DNA of 64,000 nucleotides, from contig NZ_JAECZC010000055.1 in NCBI RefSeq assembly GCF_016056305.1, forward strand, positions 87,558 through 151,557, in the 5' to 3' direction. The notes beneath the pieces were generated by a model. That model worked only from the letters and a program-made list of their open reading frames with translations, was not told where the DNA came from and searched no databases. Made by a program: the position numbers and the translations under genes. Source of the DNA: Amazonocrinis nigriterrae CENA67 (lineage in GTDB: Bacteria > Cyanobacteriota > Cyanobacteriia > Cyanobacteriales > Nostocaceae). This document shows, piece after piece, positions 1 to 5,570 of this stretch (its first letter is position 1; every line of letters begins with the position of its first letter).

Positions 1-505
1 AATGGGTGTGTTCGGGAGCAACTTGAGTAACTGGTTTTTGCTCCCGAACAAAATCAGTATCAAGAGTCTCATGTGTTACCTGCTCCCGAACACTTTTATA
101 CGGGTAGAGAGCGTCAGATGTATCAAATTGCTCCCGAACAAGCGGAGTATGTTCGGGAGCAGTTTCTAAATCTTCGTCAAAAACAACTTCATCCCAATAC
201 CACCTAATACCAGGTTGGGATTGTTCGGGAGCAGAATTGCGATCGCCATCGCCCCAAAGTTCGGGAGCAGAGGTGCGATCGCAATCGCCCCAAAGTTCGG
301 GAGCAACAGCGCACTCGCACTCATCCTCCTCATCCTCACTCATTCCGTGGACTTCATCTACCAGATGGGGATATTTCCGTTCCCACGCTGCATGTGCCGA
401 TTCGTAAGCTGCAATTGTGGGATATTCATCTGGGTCAGGTGGTTCGGTGGATTCGTCGTAGTTGGCGAATAATTCTGTATTAAACAGTGTTAATTGTTCA
501 GTCAT
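1..505 (-). CDS. Partial acidic repeat protein of the accessory element (runs off left edge)
   Basis: The reading frame opens at an ATG at 505-503 (MTEQLTLFNTELF) and stays open for 168 codons to the window edge, so the C-terminus is missing. The product is very acidic, with an acidic run near residues 55-63. Residues about 67-95 contain 12-residue tandem units of the type APELWGDxDRxS, encoded by 36-bp DNA repeats. Further out, APE and VREQ tetrads alternate because the same DNA 12-mer recurs in both orientations. I do not recognise a domain. It lies downstream of the other leftward small genes of the mobile segment. The absence of any stop across eight repeat copies, all in one phase, argues that the frame is real. 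Function unknown. Confidence 0.6.
   Translation of the reverse strand, partial: MTEQLTLFNTELFANYDESTEPPDPDEYPTIAAYESAHAAWERKYPHLVDEVHGMSEDEEDECECAVAPELWGDCDRTSAPELWGDGDRNSAPEQSQPGIRWYWDEVVFDEDLETAPEHTPLVREQFDTSDALYPYKSVREQVTHETLDTDFVREQKPVTQVAPEHTH
9..305. repeat. Eight copies of the 12-mer TGTTCGGGAGCA in both orientations
   Basis: Copies in the plus orientation start at 9, 150, 222, 258 and 294; the last two have A in place of the first T. Inverted copies (TGCTCCCGAACA) start at 39, 81 and 129. All eight starts are multiples of 3, so every copy has the same phase in the minus-strand gene. The copies at 222, 258 and 294 sit in 36-bp tandem units that also include HIP1-like GCGATCGC. I saw no other copy elsewhere in the window. 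Confidence 0.85.
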
Positions 506-529
506 AATTAAGCTGCGTTTATTAATTGC

Positions 530-553
530 CCTGCCAATTTGGCAGGTTTTTTT
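530..553 (+). terminator. Rho-independent terminator-like hairpin
   Basis: CCTGCCAA (530-537) pairs with TTGGCAGG (539-546), followed by seven T on the plus strand. The genes on both sides are on the minus strand, so the T-run faces the wrong way for them. It may end an unseen plus-strand transcript or act as a minus-strand leader hairpin. Confidence 0.55.
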
Positions 554-564
554 ATACATAGGAA

Positions 565-1242
565 TTATCCAGAAGGGAATAAGTCATCCCATTCTGTAGA
601 GTTCCCGTATAGCTGTAGTAAATGATTGTGATTACGCGGATATTCCCAATACCTTCGCCTCAAACAATCGCGTATCCATCCTTCAGGATTGGGAATTTTT
701 TCAAATCCACCACGTAACGCAAACATGATTAAAGCCAACTTAATTTCATTAGTTGGACGATGTAATACTTCAGTAACGTTATCGTCATAATAAATACCGT
801 TGTCTTCGAGCAGTTGCTTGTTAGTAGAATGCTGCTGCTGTATATCACTCGTCACGGTAGAATTATCATTTGAAGGCTGTGATTTGTAACTAGAGTTACG
901 GTTTTGTAAGTTTTTTTCTCTCTGTGGTTTCAACCATGACAACGGTCTAACTAATAACTTACAAATCTTCCAAGAGTACTGTTTAACTACTTGTATAACT
1001 CTGTGTGATACTAGCTGGTTAAATATCTGTTTGAGGTAGTTATGTGCATAACCTTTACCTCTATTTTTTTCTACCCAGGCATTAAATTCTGATAAATCCG
1101 GCTCTATCTCTGTTGATATTTCACCCTGCCTCATTAGCCATTGCCATAGTGATTTAGCAGCTGGTGATATCTGGTTTTGATAACAAAATGCTTCGTGTTC
1201 TTCCGTCCAAGGAAGATTGATTTTTTGGCTATGTTCTGGCAT
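565..1242 (-). CDS. Hypothetical protein with winged-helix-like N-terminal half
   Basis: This is a 225-residue basic protein of the leftward accessory set. An upstream GTG at 1272 would add ten residues, but it lies inside a hairpin, so I prefer the ATG at 1242 (MPEHSQKINL). The first 100 residues look like a helical DNA-binding (winged-helix) module of the kind seen in plasmid- or phage-borne cyanobacterial proteins. A low-complexity Asn/Ser/Gln linker near residues 115-140 follows. The C-terminal 80 residues end in an aromatic and Arg-rich stretch. The family is not recognised with certainty. A replication or regulatory role is only inferred from the basic, modular make-up and the plasmid-like neighbours. 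Confidence 0.55.
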   Translation of the reverse strand: MPEHSQKINLPWTEEHEAFCYQNQISPAAKSLWQWLMRQGEISTEIEPDLSEFNAWVEKNRGKGYAHNYLKQIFNQLVSHRVIQVVKQYSWKICKLLVRPLSWLKPQREKNLQNRNSSYKSQPSNDNSTVTSDIQQQHSTNKQLLEDNGIYYDDNVTEVLHRPTNEIKLALIMFALRGGFEKIPNPEGWIRDCLRRRYWEYPRNHNHLLQLYGNSTEWDDLFPSG

Positions 1243-1264
1243 AATTCTGTTAGTTGAACTATCC

Positions 1265-1306
1265 AAAGCCACCGCTGACTGGTAATCTATTGGTGGCTTT
1301 TTGGTT
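1265..1306 (+). terminator. Hairpin with T-rich tail
   Basis: AAAGCCACC (1265-1273) pairs with GGTGGCTTT (1292-1300), and a T-rich stretch follows on the plus strand. It overlaps the possible GTG start of the leftward gene, so it could also hide or expose that start in the minus-strand mRNA. Confidence 0.4.
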
Positions 1307-1309
1307 TTT

Positions 1310-1513
1310 TTACTTTGATGACGAGAAACTCTTGAACAGGATTGTGCAAATCACAATCAATCCTATGGCCTGCCAAAAGTCAATTTGGCGAACTGTTGGG
1401 AATATGCTTGGTATTACTGCATTCCACAAAAGCATTAGGGGAATGGCTGATAGTAAGGCGCTCAACAAGATTGTCGCTGCGATTATTAACCCGGTAAGTA
1501 GAATATTTTTCAT
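1310..1513 (-). CDS. Small two-helix membrane protein
   Basis: This 67-residue protein has two predicted membrane helices: residues 4-30, and residues 48-62 after a short loop. The pattern LLWNAVIPSIF, then a Q-x-DFWQA motif and a second hydrophobic helix, recurs in small phage-type and envelope membrane proteins of many bacteria. It lies between two small leftward genes, which fits one accessory operon. The function is unknown. Membrane insertion is supported directly by the hydrophobic segments, and the conserved-looking motif makes it unlikely to be a chance frame. Confidence 0.55.
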   Translation of the reverse strand: MKNILLTGLIIAATILLSALLSAIPLMLLWNAVIPSIFPTVRQIDFWQAIGLIVICTILFKSFSSSK

Positions 1514-1522
1514 TGTCAGTTG

Positions 1523-1753
1523 TCAGTTGTCAGTGGCGACGCTTGCCTGCTGGCGTTTCTGTTTGAGGCTTGCCGCCATGTCGTGAATGTTTGGCTTTAA
1601 ATCACACGATTCAATTACCGCCGGTAAGCCGTCAATGAGAAATGCGGTAATGGCTGCTATTTCACCTGGCTCTAAGTCGGGGTGAAGGCTGTAAATGTAA
1701 TCCACTAATTTCTGTAATTTGCTTTCGAGGATCTGTGTTATCGGATCTTCCAT
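1523..1753 (-). CDS. Small hypothetical protein
   Basis: This 76-residue, mostly helical protein begins MEDPITQILE and has no motif I recognise. Its last residues (QQASVATDN) are encoded by a GTCAGTT-type short tandem repeat at 1515-1535, so its tail may have been changed by repeat insertion. The neighbouring leftward genes lie close on both sides (10 bp downstream, 5 bp upstream), consistent with co-transcription. Calling it a gene rests on this packing and on normal amino-acid composition. Confidence 0.45.
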   Translation of the reverse strand: MEDPITQILESKLQKLVDYIYSLHPDLEPGEIAAITAFLIDGLPAVIESCDLKPNIHDMAASLKQKRQQASVATDN

Positions 1754-1757
1754 TTGT

Positions 1758-1813
1758 CTAATTGGGAATTGGGAATGGGGAATTGGGAATTGGGAGATGG
1801 GGGAGATGGGGGG
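1758..1813. repeat. Short tandem repeat (GGGAATT type)
   Basis: Several consecutive units of ATTGGGA/ATGGGG type form the 3' end of the leftward gene that overlaps them. Similar blocks lie at 2118-2186 and 2433-2487. Such heptameric repeats are typical of heterocystous cyanobacteria. Confidence 0.75.
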
Positions 1814-2114
1814 ATTCGTCGGTGATTTTCTCCGGCGGGTGATGATTTTGTACGTAATCGCTCCCGGTCAGGTCACGCTCATTGGATTTTGCACAGCCGC
1901 GCTGCTCGTGCCATTGCTCTTCGGTAATCAAGTTCTCCAGGCGAACAGTGCTGTTGTACTGGTTGTCTTTCAAGTAAGGTGATAGGGCCACTTCTGCATG
2001 TTTTCTTCCTATGACTTTCACAATAAACAGCCTGGTGTTTTGCAGGCGTTTGGTGTTGCCCGTGTAGTAACAGGGTTTGTTGGGTGGATAGTTAGCTGCT
2101 TCGTCTTTGGTCAT
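1758..2114 (-). CDS. Hypothetical protein whose C-terminus is encoded by tandem repeats
   Basis: I start at the ATG at 2114 (MTKDEAANYPP). An in-frame ATG at 2138 exists, but its extra residues (MPNSQYPT) are read from a tandem repeat. The core, to about residue 75, is a small beta-rich domain with an aromatic CYYTG motif and a KVIGRKHAEVAL segment; I do not recognise the family. The next 14 residues (DLTGSDYVQNHHPP) are shared with the neighbouring upstream gene through a 43-bp DNA duplication. The last 17 or so residues are Pro/Asn-rich and come directly from the GGGAATT tandem repeat at 1758-1813. Confidence 0.5.
   Translation of the reverse strand: MTKDEAANYPPNKPCYYTGNTKRLQNTRLFIVKVIGRKHAEVALSPYLKDNQYNSTVRLENLITEEQWHEQRGCAKSNERDLTGSDYVQNHHPPEKITDESPHLPHLPIPNSPFPIPN
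1833..1875. repeat. 43-bp direct repeat, first copy
   Basis: The 43 bp at 1833-1875 are identical to 2193-2235, exactly 360 bp apart. Each copy encodes the same DLTGSDYVQNHHPP segment in the same frame of two different leftward genes. Confidence 0.85.
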
Positions 2115-2189
2115 GGTTGGGTATTGGGAATTGGGCATAGGGCATTGGGCATGGGGAATTGGGGACTGGGGAGATGGGGAGAAGATGTT

Positions 2190-2429
2190 CTACGGCGGGT
2201 GATGATTTTGTACGTAATCGCTCCCGGTCAGGTCATCTTCTGGGAATGGGTGCCATTTTCCATCATGGAAAGACCAGCCGTCGGGGGCAGGCTCTTTGCC
2301 ATTTCGCCACCGCGCTACTACCTCAATTCCCACACCCATTAGCCGGGCAAACTGAACACTTGAGAGTCCGTCGGCAAAGCCAGCAGCATTTCGGATCAAC
2401 TTATTCCAAGCTCTTGAGTTATCAGTCAT
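2190..2429 (-). CDS. Small helix-turn-helix protein
   Basis: This product of about 79 residues is read from ATG 2429 (MTDNSRAWNKLI). Residues about 20-45 (GLSSVQFARLMGVGIEVVAR) have the spacing of a Cro/C1-type helix-turn-helix: a helix, a Gly turn, and a second helix ending in an Arg/Trp-rich segment. That suggests a small DNA-binding regulator or excisionase-like protein of the mobile segment. The C-terminal 14 residues come from the 43-bp repeat shared with the next gene. No ribosome-binding site is evident, because tandem repeats abut the start. Confidence 0.5.
   Translation of the reverse strand: MTDNSRAWNKLIRNAAGFADGLSSVQFARLMGVGIEVVARWRNGKEPAPDGWSFHDGKWHPFPEDDLTGSDYVQNHHPP
2193..2235. 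repeat. 43-bp direct repeat, second copy
   Basis: Second copy of the 1833-1875 sequence. It lies at the 3' end of the helix-turn-helix gene and ends at its stop codon, so the duplication appears to have carried a gene tail from one locus to the other. Confidence 0.85.
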
Positions 2430-2643
2430 TGGCATTGGGTATTGGGTATGGGGAGCAGGGGAGCAGGGGAGATGGGGAGATGGGGAGAAAGTTATTAGTC
2501 ATGAGTTATCAGTCAACTGTGATCTATTTGTGTCCTGTTGCTGGCATAATAATTTGAGATGCGTATTCTTCATCCACCCAGTTTTCACTGCTGGGTGGCC
2601 GCACCTATGCAAAACCGCCCCACCCATACAGGTAAGACGGTTA

Positions 2644-3033
2644 TTACTGGATATCTACAGATTTTGACTGAGTTACTAGATGATAGATATCACTTTTTAT
2701 TTGGTTACATTCTTCCTTGAACTCATTTTCTGATTGCTCACTTTCTCCCAGCCGCGCCTTTAGCCGAGCTTGATGAGAATGGACATACTCTAAATGACGC
2801 TTTTCTAGAGCTTCTAGGCGCTCTAAGATTTTCCCAGCAGTTGTGTCCCTGACTGGGACGAGTTTCCAATCGGGATTTCCCCCGTGCCTATCTTCTCGAC
2901 TAACGCTGATCTTGTTAGTCCCATCGCTGCTGCTCTCTTCTGTAACTCCTCCCATGCGCTCTGACTCAATTTCAGCCCCACAGTAGTTACATCTTCTGCT
3001 GATTTCTTTCGTCTTGCCATTCGCACAATCCAT
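2644..3033 (-). CDS. Coiled-coil protein in a frame overlapping the RHH gene
   Basis: This 129-residue frame starts at ATG 3033 with a well-placed AGAGGA upstream. Its C-terminal half (KILERLEALEKRHLEYV onward) is a clear amphipathic, charged coiled coil. Its N-terminal half overlaps the ribbon-helix-helix frame and looks less protein-like, apart from a CNYCG pair. The coil has no start codon of its own, so it must be translated either from ATG 3033 or by a -1 shift out of the RHH frame at a run of five G near 2888. I infer that coil and RHH once were, or still are, one protein. Confidence 0.45.
   Translation of the reverse strand: MDCANGKTKEISRRCNYCGAEIESERMGGVTEESSSDGTNKISVSREDRHGGNPDWKLVPVRDTTAGKILERLEALEKRHLEYVHSHQARLKARLGESEQSENEFKEECNQIKSDIYHLVTQSKSVDIQ
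2823..3020 (-). CDS. Ribbon-helix-helix DNA-binding protein
   Basis: This 65-residue protein starts at ATG 3020 (MARRKK). A beta strand VGLKLS is followed by two helices, WEELQKRAAAMG and TRSALVEKIGTGE, the classic CopG/Arc-type layout in which dimers insert the strand into the DNA groove. Such proteins control plasmid copy number, partition or antitoxin operons. It is the first gene of the leftward set and lies just beside the inverted-repeat promoter at 3063-3111, the natural candidate operator. It shares its DNA with the 2644-3033 frame, so one of the two arrangements reflects a frameshift. Confidence 0.6.
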   Translation of the reverse strand: MARRKKSAEDVTTVGLKLSQSAWEELQKRAAAMGLTRSALVEKIGTGEIPIGNSSQSGTQLLGKS

Positions 3034-3062
3034 ATTTTCCTCTATTTTACATGAGCGGAATA

Positions 3063-3111
3063 ATTATGCATGAGCGGAATGCTTGACAATAATTCCGCTC
3101 ATGCATAATAT
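3063..3111 (+). promoter_or_regulatory. Promoter embedded in an 18-bp-arm inverted repeat (putative operator)
   Basis: An 18-bp arm at 3063-3080 pairs perfectly with 3092-3109 across an 11-nt loop. The loop holds TTGACA (3083-3088); 17 nt later comes TAATAT (3106-3111), giving a sigma70-type plus-strand promoter overlapping the palindrome. A third copy of CATGAGCGGAAT lies at 3050-3061, next to the RHH gene start. This looks like a repressor-controlled divergent control region. Binding by the RHH protein is inference. Confidence 0.6.
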
Positions 3112-3253
3112 ACATTATGTATTCTGCATTAGCAAAATACTTTTTTCTCTCCTCTCCTATCGCCAACCGGGAACCAATGCAGTTAGCACCTTGGCACACG
3201 AACACTGATGAAGAGTAGTTCAGCCATATTAAGTCCCGTGTGAATTGCGATCG

Positions 3254-3325
3254 TGTTGAGTGCTGAGTGCTGAGTGCTGAGTTATTAGTCAACAGTTAAC
3301 AGTCAACTGTTAACTGATAACTGAA
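3254..3325. repeat. Short tandem repeats
   Basis: GTGCTGA units (3256-3280) are followed by AACAGTTAACAGTCAACTGTTAACTG, which can fold back on itself. Typical heterocystous-cyanobacterial spacer repeats. Confidence 0.65.
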
Positions 3326-3402
3326 CATGCCGTGAATTGGAGGTATAACCGAACACTACAACACAATGCGATTAGTCTGAATTTTCATAGGGTTTTTACA
3401 CT

Positions 3403-3652
3403 CGCCAGTTCTCTGGCGTTTCCTGGGTGCAAACGGTTAGTGAGCCTCGGCGGCCTTGCTGGGGGTTCAACTCCCCCGTGTGCCCACAAGCACTAGTAAT
3501 TTGCCAGTAACACTAACTTTCCGTTGCTGGCTTTCCTGAGCATTGTAAGCATTAGAGGTATAAATTTAGACGCAAATCAGTTAAAGCAAATTTCTATGTG
3601 AGGCGTGAATAAATAGTCATCCAGTGCCAGCTTACACCCGTCTACTGGCGCT
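3403..3652 (+). promoter_or_regulatory. Series of three hairpins sharing a GCCAG/CTGGC core
   Basis: CGCCAG/CTGGCG (3403-3408 with 3413-3418), GCCAGTAAC/GTTGCTGGC (3503-3511 with 3523-3531) and AGTGCCAG/CTGGCGCT (3623-3630 with 3645-3652) each precede a short T-rich tail. They lie in the leader between the operator-promoter and the first rightward gene. They could be successive attenuators or processing sites; this role is inferred from position only. Confidence 0.4.
3425..3486 (+). other. Truncated tRNA-like element
   Basis: GGGTGCA (3425-3431) can pair with TGTGCCC (3479-3485, two wobbles) as an acceptor stem. GGGGG (3461-3465), loop TTCAACT (3466-3472) and CCCCC (3473-3477) form a canonical T arm with the TTC-R-A signature. 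Only about 28 nt separate acceptor and T arm, where a normal tRNA has about 41, so the D or anticodon arm is missing or merged. It may be a tRNA relic, an attachment-site remnant or a tRNA mimic of the mobile element. Confidence 0.4.
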
Positions 3653-3680
3653 TTACTTGCCAATTAATCAACCCAAAATT

Positions 3681-3881
3681 ATGAGCGACATCATCACAGA
3701 CAACGCGGATACACCCGCAAACTTTAAATCTAATCTCTCAACTATTAACCACCTATTACATCAGGTGTTGAACAGTAGTCATTATCAAGCACTTAAGGAT
3801 AACACTGACTACGATCCAGATTCAACGCTAGAAGATGCACAAGCCGTTGTGCAGCACGCGTTGGCTGTTTACCGCATTTAA
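3681..3881 (+). CDS. Small acidic hypothetical protein
   Basis: This 66-residue protein starts at ATG 3681 (MSDIITDNAD). An upstream in-frame ATG at 3624 lies inside a hairpin and lacks a ribosome-binding site. The product is acidic and helical, with no motif I recognise. It is the first gene of the rightward accessory set and is followed by a strong hairpin-plus-T terminator at 3978-4013. That suggests an attenuated operon in which this gene is expressed more than those downstream. A phage- or plasmid-type early protein is plausible but unproven. Confidence 0.45.
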   Translation: MSDIITDNADTPANFKSNLSTINHLLHQVLNSSHYQALKDNTDYDPDSTLEDAQAVVQHALAVYRI

Positions 3882-3977
3882 GCGCTCACACTTGATCACA
3901 AAATTGAGGATTGCCTATGACTATGTAGAGCATGTAGTAACTGCTTCATTAAACATTCCGTAAATTTGTCGAAACAA

Positions 3978-4013
3978 CACCAGCGCCCTGGCGTGGTGCG
4001 CTGGTGATTTTTT
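3978..4013 (+). terminator. Intrinsic terminator or attenuator
   Basis: CACCAGCGC (3978-3986) pairs perfectly with GCGCTGGTG (3998-4006); six T follow from 4008. The next rightward gene starts 28 bp further on, so it may attenuate rather than fully end the transcript. Confidence 0.7.
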
Positions 4014-4040
4014 AAAAACTTGAATGCAAGGATTTTAAAT

Positions 4041-4223
4041 ATGCAAACTACACTCACTAAACCGTGGGCGATTTTCTGCACGTCTGATGGTCAATCTAAA
4101 TGTGTTGCACGGTTTTTTAACCGTCAGGACGCCGAAGATTATCTGAAATTCCTATGCAGACGTGTACCCCAACATCAGTTTGACGTTGCCTATGACAAAC
4201 AGGAGTTGATTAATAATGGGTGA
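4041..4223 (+). CDS. Small hypothetical protein
   Basis: This 60-residue product starts at ATG 4041, with AAGGA eight bases upstream; that decides the start over the earlier ATG at 4020. The sequence has a W-AIFC-TSDG strand, an FNRQDAEDYLKFL helix and a QFDVAYD strand. The pattern resembles small alpha/beta folds in cyanobacterial accessory proteins, but I cannot name the family. Its stop overlaps the next gene by eight bases, implying translational coupling. Confidence 0.55.
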   Translation: MQTTLTKPWAIFCTSDGQSKCVARFFNRQDAEDYLKFLCRRVPQHQFDVAYDKQELINNG

Positions 4224-4476
4224 ACCGCTTGGATATCACACCAACCACACACCAGGCGACGGCACCTTACTGGATGACTTAGAAAAAGAGTTTGGTAGCC
4301 ATTTTGAGAATATGTCTGAGGGTGACAAATTCTATCTGATTAATAGCCTAGCTATCAGTTTGTGTGGCGAAGCAGGCCATATCAGCAACCGAGCTATAGC
4401 AGTTGGTGTTCAATTAATGCCAATGCCTACTTCTACCAAACAAGACTTAATCCGGTTTTTGATTGACCAGGTGTAA
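4216..4476 (+). CDS. Small hypothetical protein
   Basis: This 86-residue protein overlaps the previous gene by 8 bp. An acidic N-terminal half is followed by a helical region (SEGDKFYLINSLAISLCGEA) and a C-terminal amphipathic helix. No catalytic motif is visible and the family is unknown. The translational overlap with the 4041-4223 gene supports both being real and acting together. A HIP1-bearing hairpin follows directly. Confidence 0.5.
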   Translation: MGEPLGYHTNHTPGDGTLLDDLEKEFGSHFENMSEGDKFYLINSLAISLCGEAGHISNRAIAVGVQLMPMPTSTKQDLIRFLIDQV

Positions 4477-4494
4477 TCAAACTGAAATTTTGTT

Positions 4495-4533
4495 GCGATC
4501 GCGCGGTTAATGGAGTCACGCGATCGCTCTTTT
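4495..4533 (+). terminator. HIP1-containing hairpin with T-rich tail
   Basis: GCGATCGCG (4495-4503) pairs with CGCGATCGC (4519-4527), and TCTTTT follows. Both arms are HIP1 octamers plus one base. It lies between two rightward genes, so it may serve as a partial terminator. Confidence 0.45.
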
Positions 4534-4560
4534 GAATCCGCGCAACGGAACCAAGAAATT

Positions 4561-4845
4561 ATGCAAATTATATCAGTCAACAGCGTGTTTACTTGCAAAA
4601 CACCTAACTCTGGTTGGTTGAACCTAGCCCAAGTTCGCCAGCTTCACTTTGTACCAGCAGCCGAAGCAGTTACCGAAATTGGTAAATCAAAGGATTTCGT
4701 CGTTGTCACCTGGCACAACGGCGACAAGCAAATATTTTCTGATGAAGATGCCACAGCCATTCATCAAGTTTGGGTAGAAGCTACAGCGCTCATTCAACAG
4801 CGCTGCAACTGTAATCACCGTTTTAAAAATCGGAGGCAATTATGA
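4561..4845 (+). CDS. Small hypothetical protein
   Basis: This 94-residue product starts at ATG 4561 (MQIISVNSVF), preferred over the ATG at 4510 because that one lies in the hairpin. Residues 16-70 alternate strands and turns (GWLNLAQVRQLHF, DFVVVTWHNGDKQIFSDEDA), suggesting a small beta-barrel or PH-like module; the tail is basic and Cys-containing. No family is recognised. It overlaps the next gene by four bases (ATGA), so the two are probably translationally coupled. Confidence 0.5.
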   Translation: MQIISVNSVFTCKTPNSGWLNLAQVRQLHFVPAAEAVTEIGKSKDFVVVTWHNGDKQIFSDEDATAIHQVWVEATALIQQRCNCNHRFKNRRQL

Positions 4846-5315
4846 GTCAAGCCGCAATTAGTCGAGGTAAGGAGATTATTAAACAACAGATTCGGTTAGC
4901 TCTACGGGATGAAGTAGTCCGCATCCCCGTTGAAGATGAGGCCAATTTAGCCGTATTTGAGCAAGCGCTGAGGAGTTTCGATATACAGCGAATGCTTGTA
5001 CAGAAAAATGTCTCAGTTGAGTTTTATATTCCCGAACCGCCAATTGAGCAGGGCAAAAAATGGATGTTGCAATTCATTAATAATGCACCTGCTGATGTGA
5101 GTCAAATTATTTTTCCGTATCACGCACGTGACTGTGCTGATGCACAAGCCGCTTTAGAGTCCCCAGAAGTGCAAGCACTATTGCAGCAGCGAAATATCAC
5201 AGCTTCAATACAGCGAGTTGACGATCAATCTGACCAACCATCTATTGTTATTGCCACTTACGACCAAGTAACTAACGGTGAACTCGATAATTTCTTGAGG
5301 AGATATCAGCAATAA
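4842..5315 (+). CDS. Hypothetical protein of the rightward accessory operon
   Basis: This 157-residue protein starts at ATG 4842, with CGGAGG nine bases upstream and a four-base overlap with the preceding gene. An amphipathic N-terminal helix leads into two similar alpha/beta halves of about 65 residues. Each has a segment of the type DxQRMLVQKNVSVEFYIPE or PEVQALLQQRNITASIQRVD, so an internal duplication is possible. No active-site signature is visible and I do not recognise the family. Confidence 0.55.
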   Translation: MSQAAISRGKEIIKQQIRLALRDEVVRIPVEDEANLAVFEQALRSFDIQRMLVQKNVSVEFYIPEPPIEQGKKWMLQFINNAPADVSQIIFPYHARDCADAQAALESPEVQALLQQRNITASIQRVDDQSDQPSIVIATYDQVTNGELDNFLRRYQQ

Positions 5316-5318
5316 CTT

Positions 5319-5570
5319 ATGAGTAACTCTGAAAGAACTAATAATACTTGGCAACCAGATCCAGCATGGGATTACTACATACTTTGGCATTCATTACACC
5401 ACATCAAAGCTAAAATTGATGGCGCTTTGGGAAACATAAAAGATGAAGAGTATGCCGCGCTTCATGTAGATCTTGACATTAGAAAAATACTAGAACCAGC
5501 TTCTGAATTACTAATAGAAATCGTTGATTCATTACCCGAAAAAGAGGAAGAGGACGACGAAGAAGAATAA
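5319..5570 (+). CDS. Small acidic hypothetical protein
   Basis: This 83-residue protein starts three bases after the previous stop. A helical core (AWDYYILWHSLHHIKAKIDG) ends in a tail of about ten Glu and Asp residues. Very acidic tails occur in DNA mimics and in small chaperone- or partner-binding proteins, but nothing here identifies which. It is the last small gene before the structured non-coding stretch and the recombinase. Confidence 0.5.
   Translation: MSNSERTNNTWQPDPAWDYYILWHSLHHIKAKIDGALGNIKDEEYAALHVDLDIRKILEPASELLIEIVDSLPEKEEEDDEEE

Noticed and set aside
9-305. CRISPR array
   Set aside because: The repeat unit is only 12 bp, occurs in both orientations with irregular spacing, and is translated in frame; no cas genes are present.
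215-472. Plus-strand frame of 85 residues with repeated IAIAPKFGS
   Set aside because: It is the antisense shadow of the 36-bp repeats in the minus-strand gene open to the left edge and has no ribosome-binding site.
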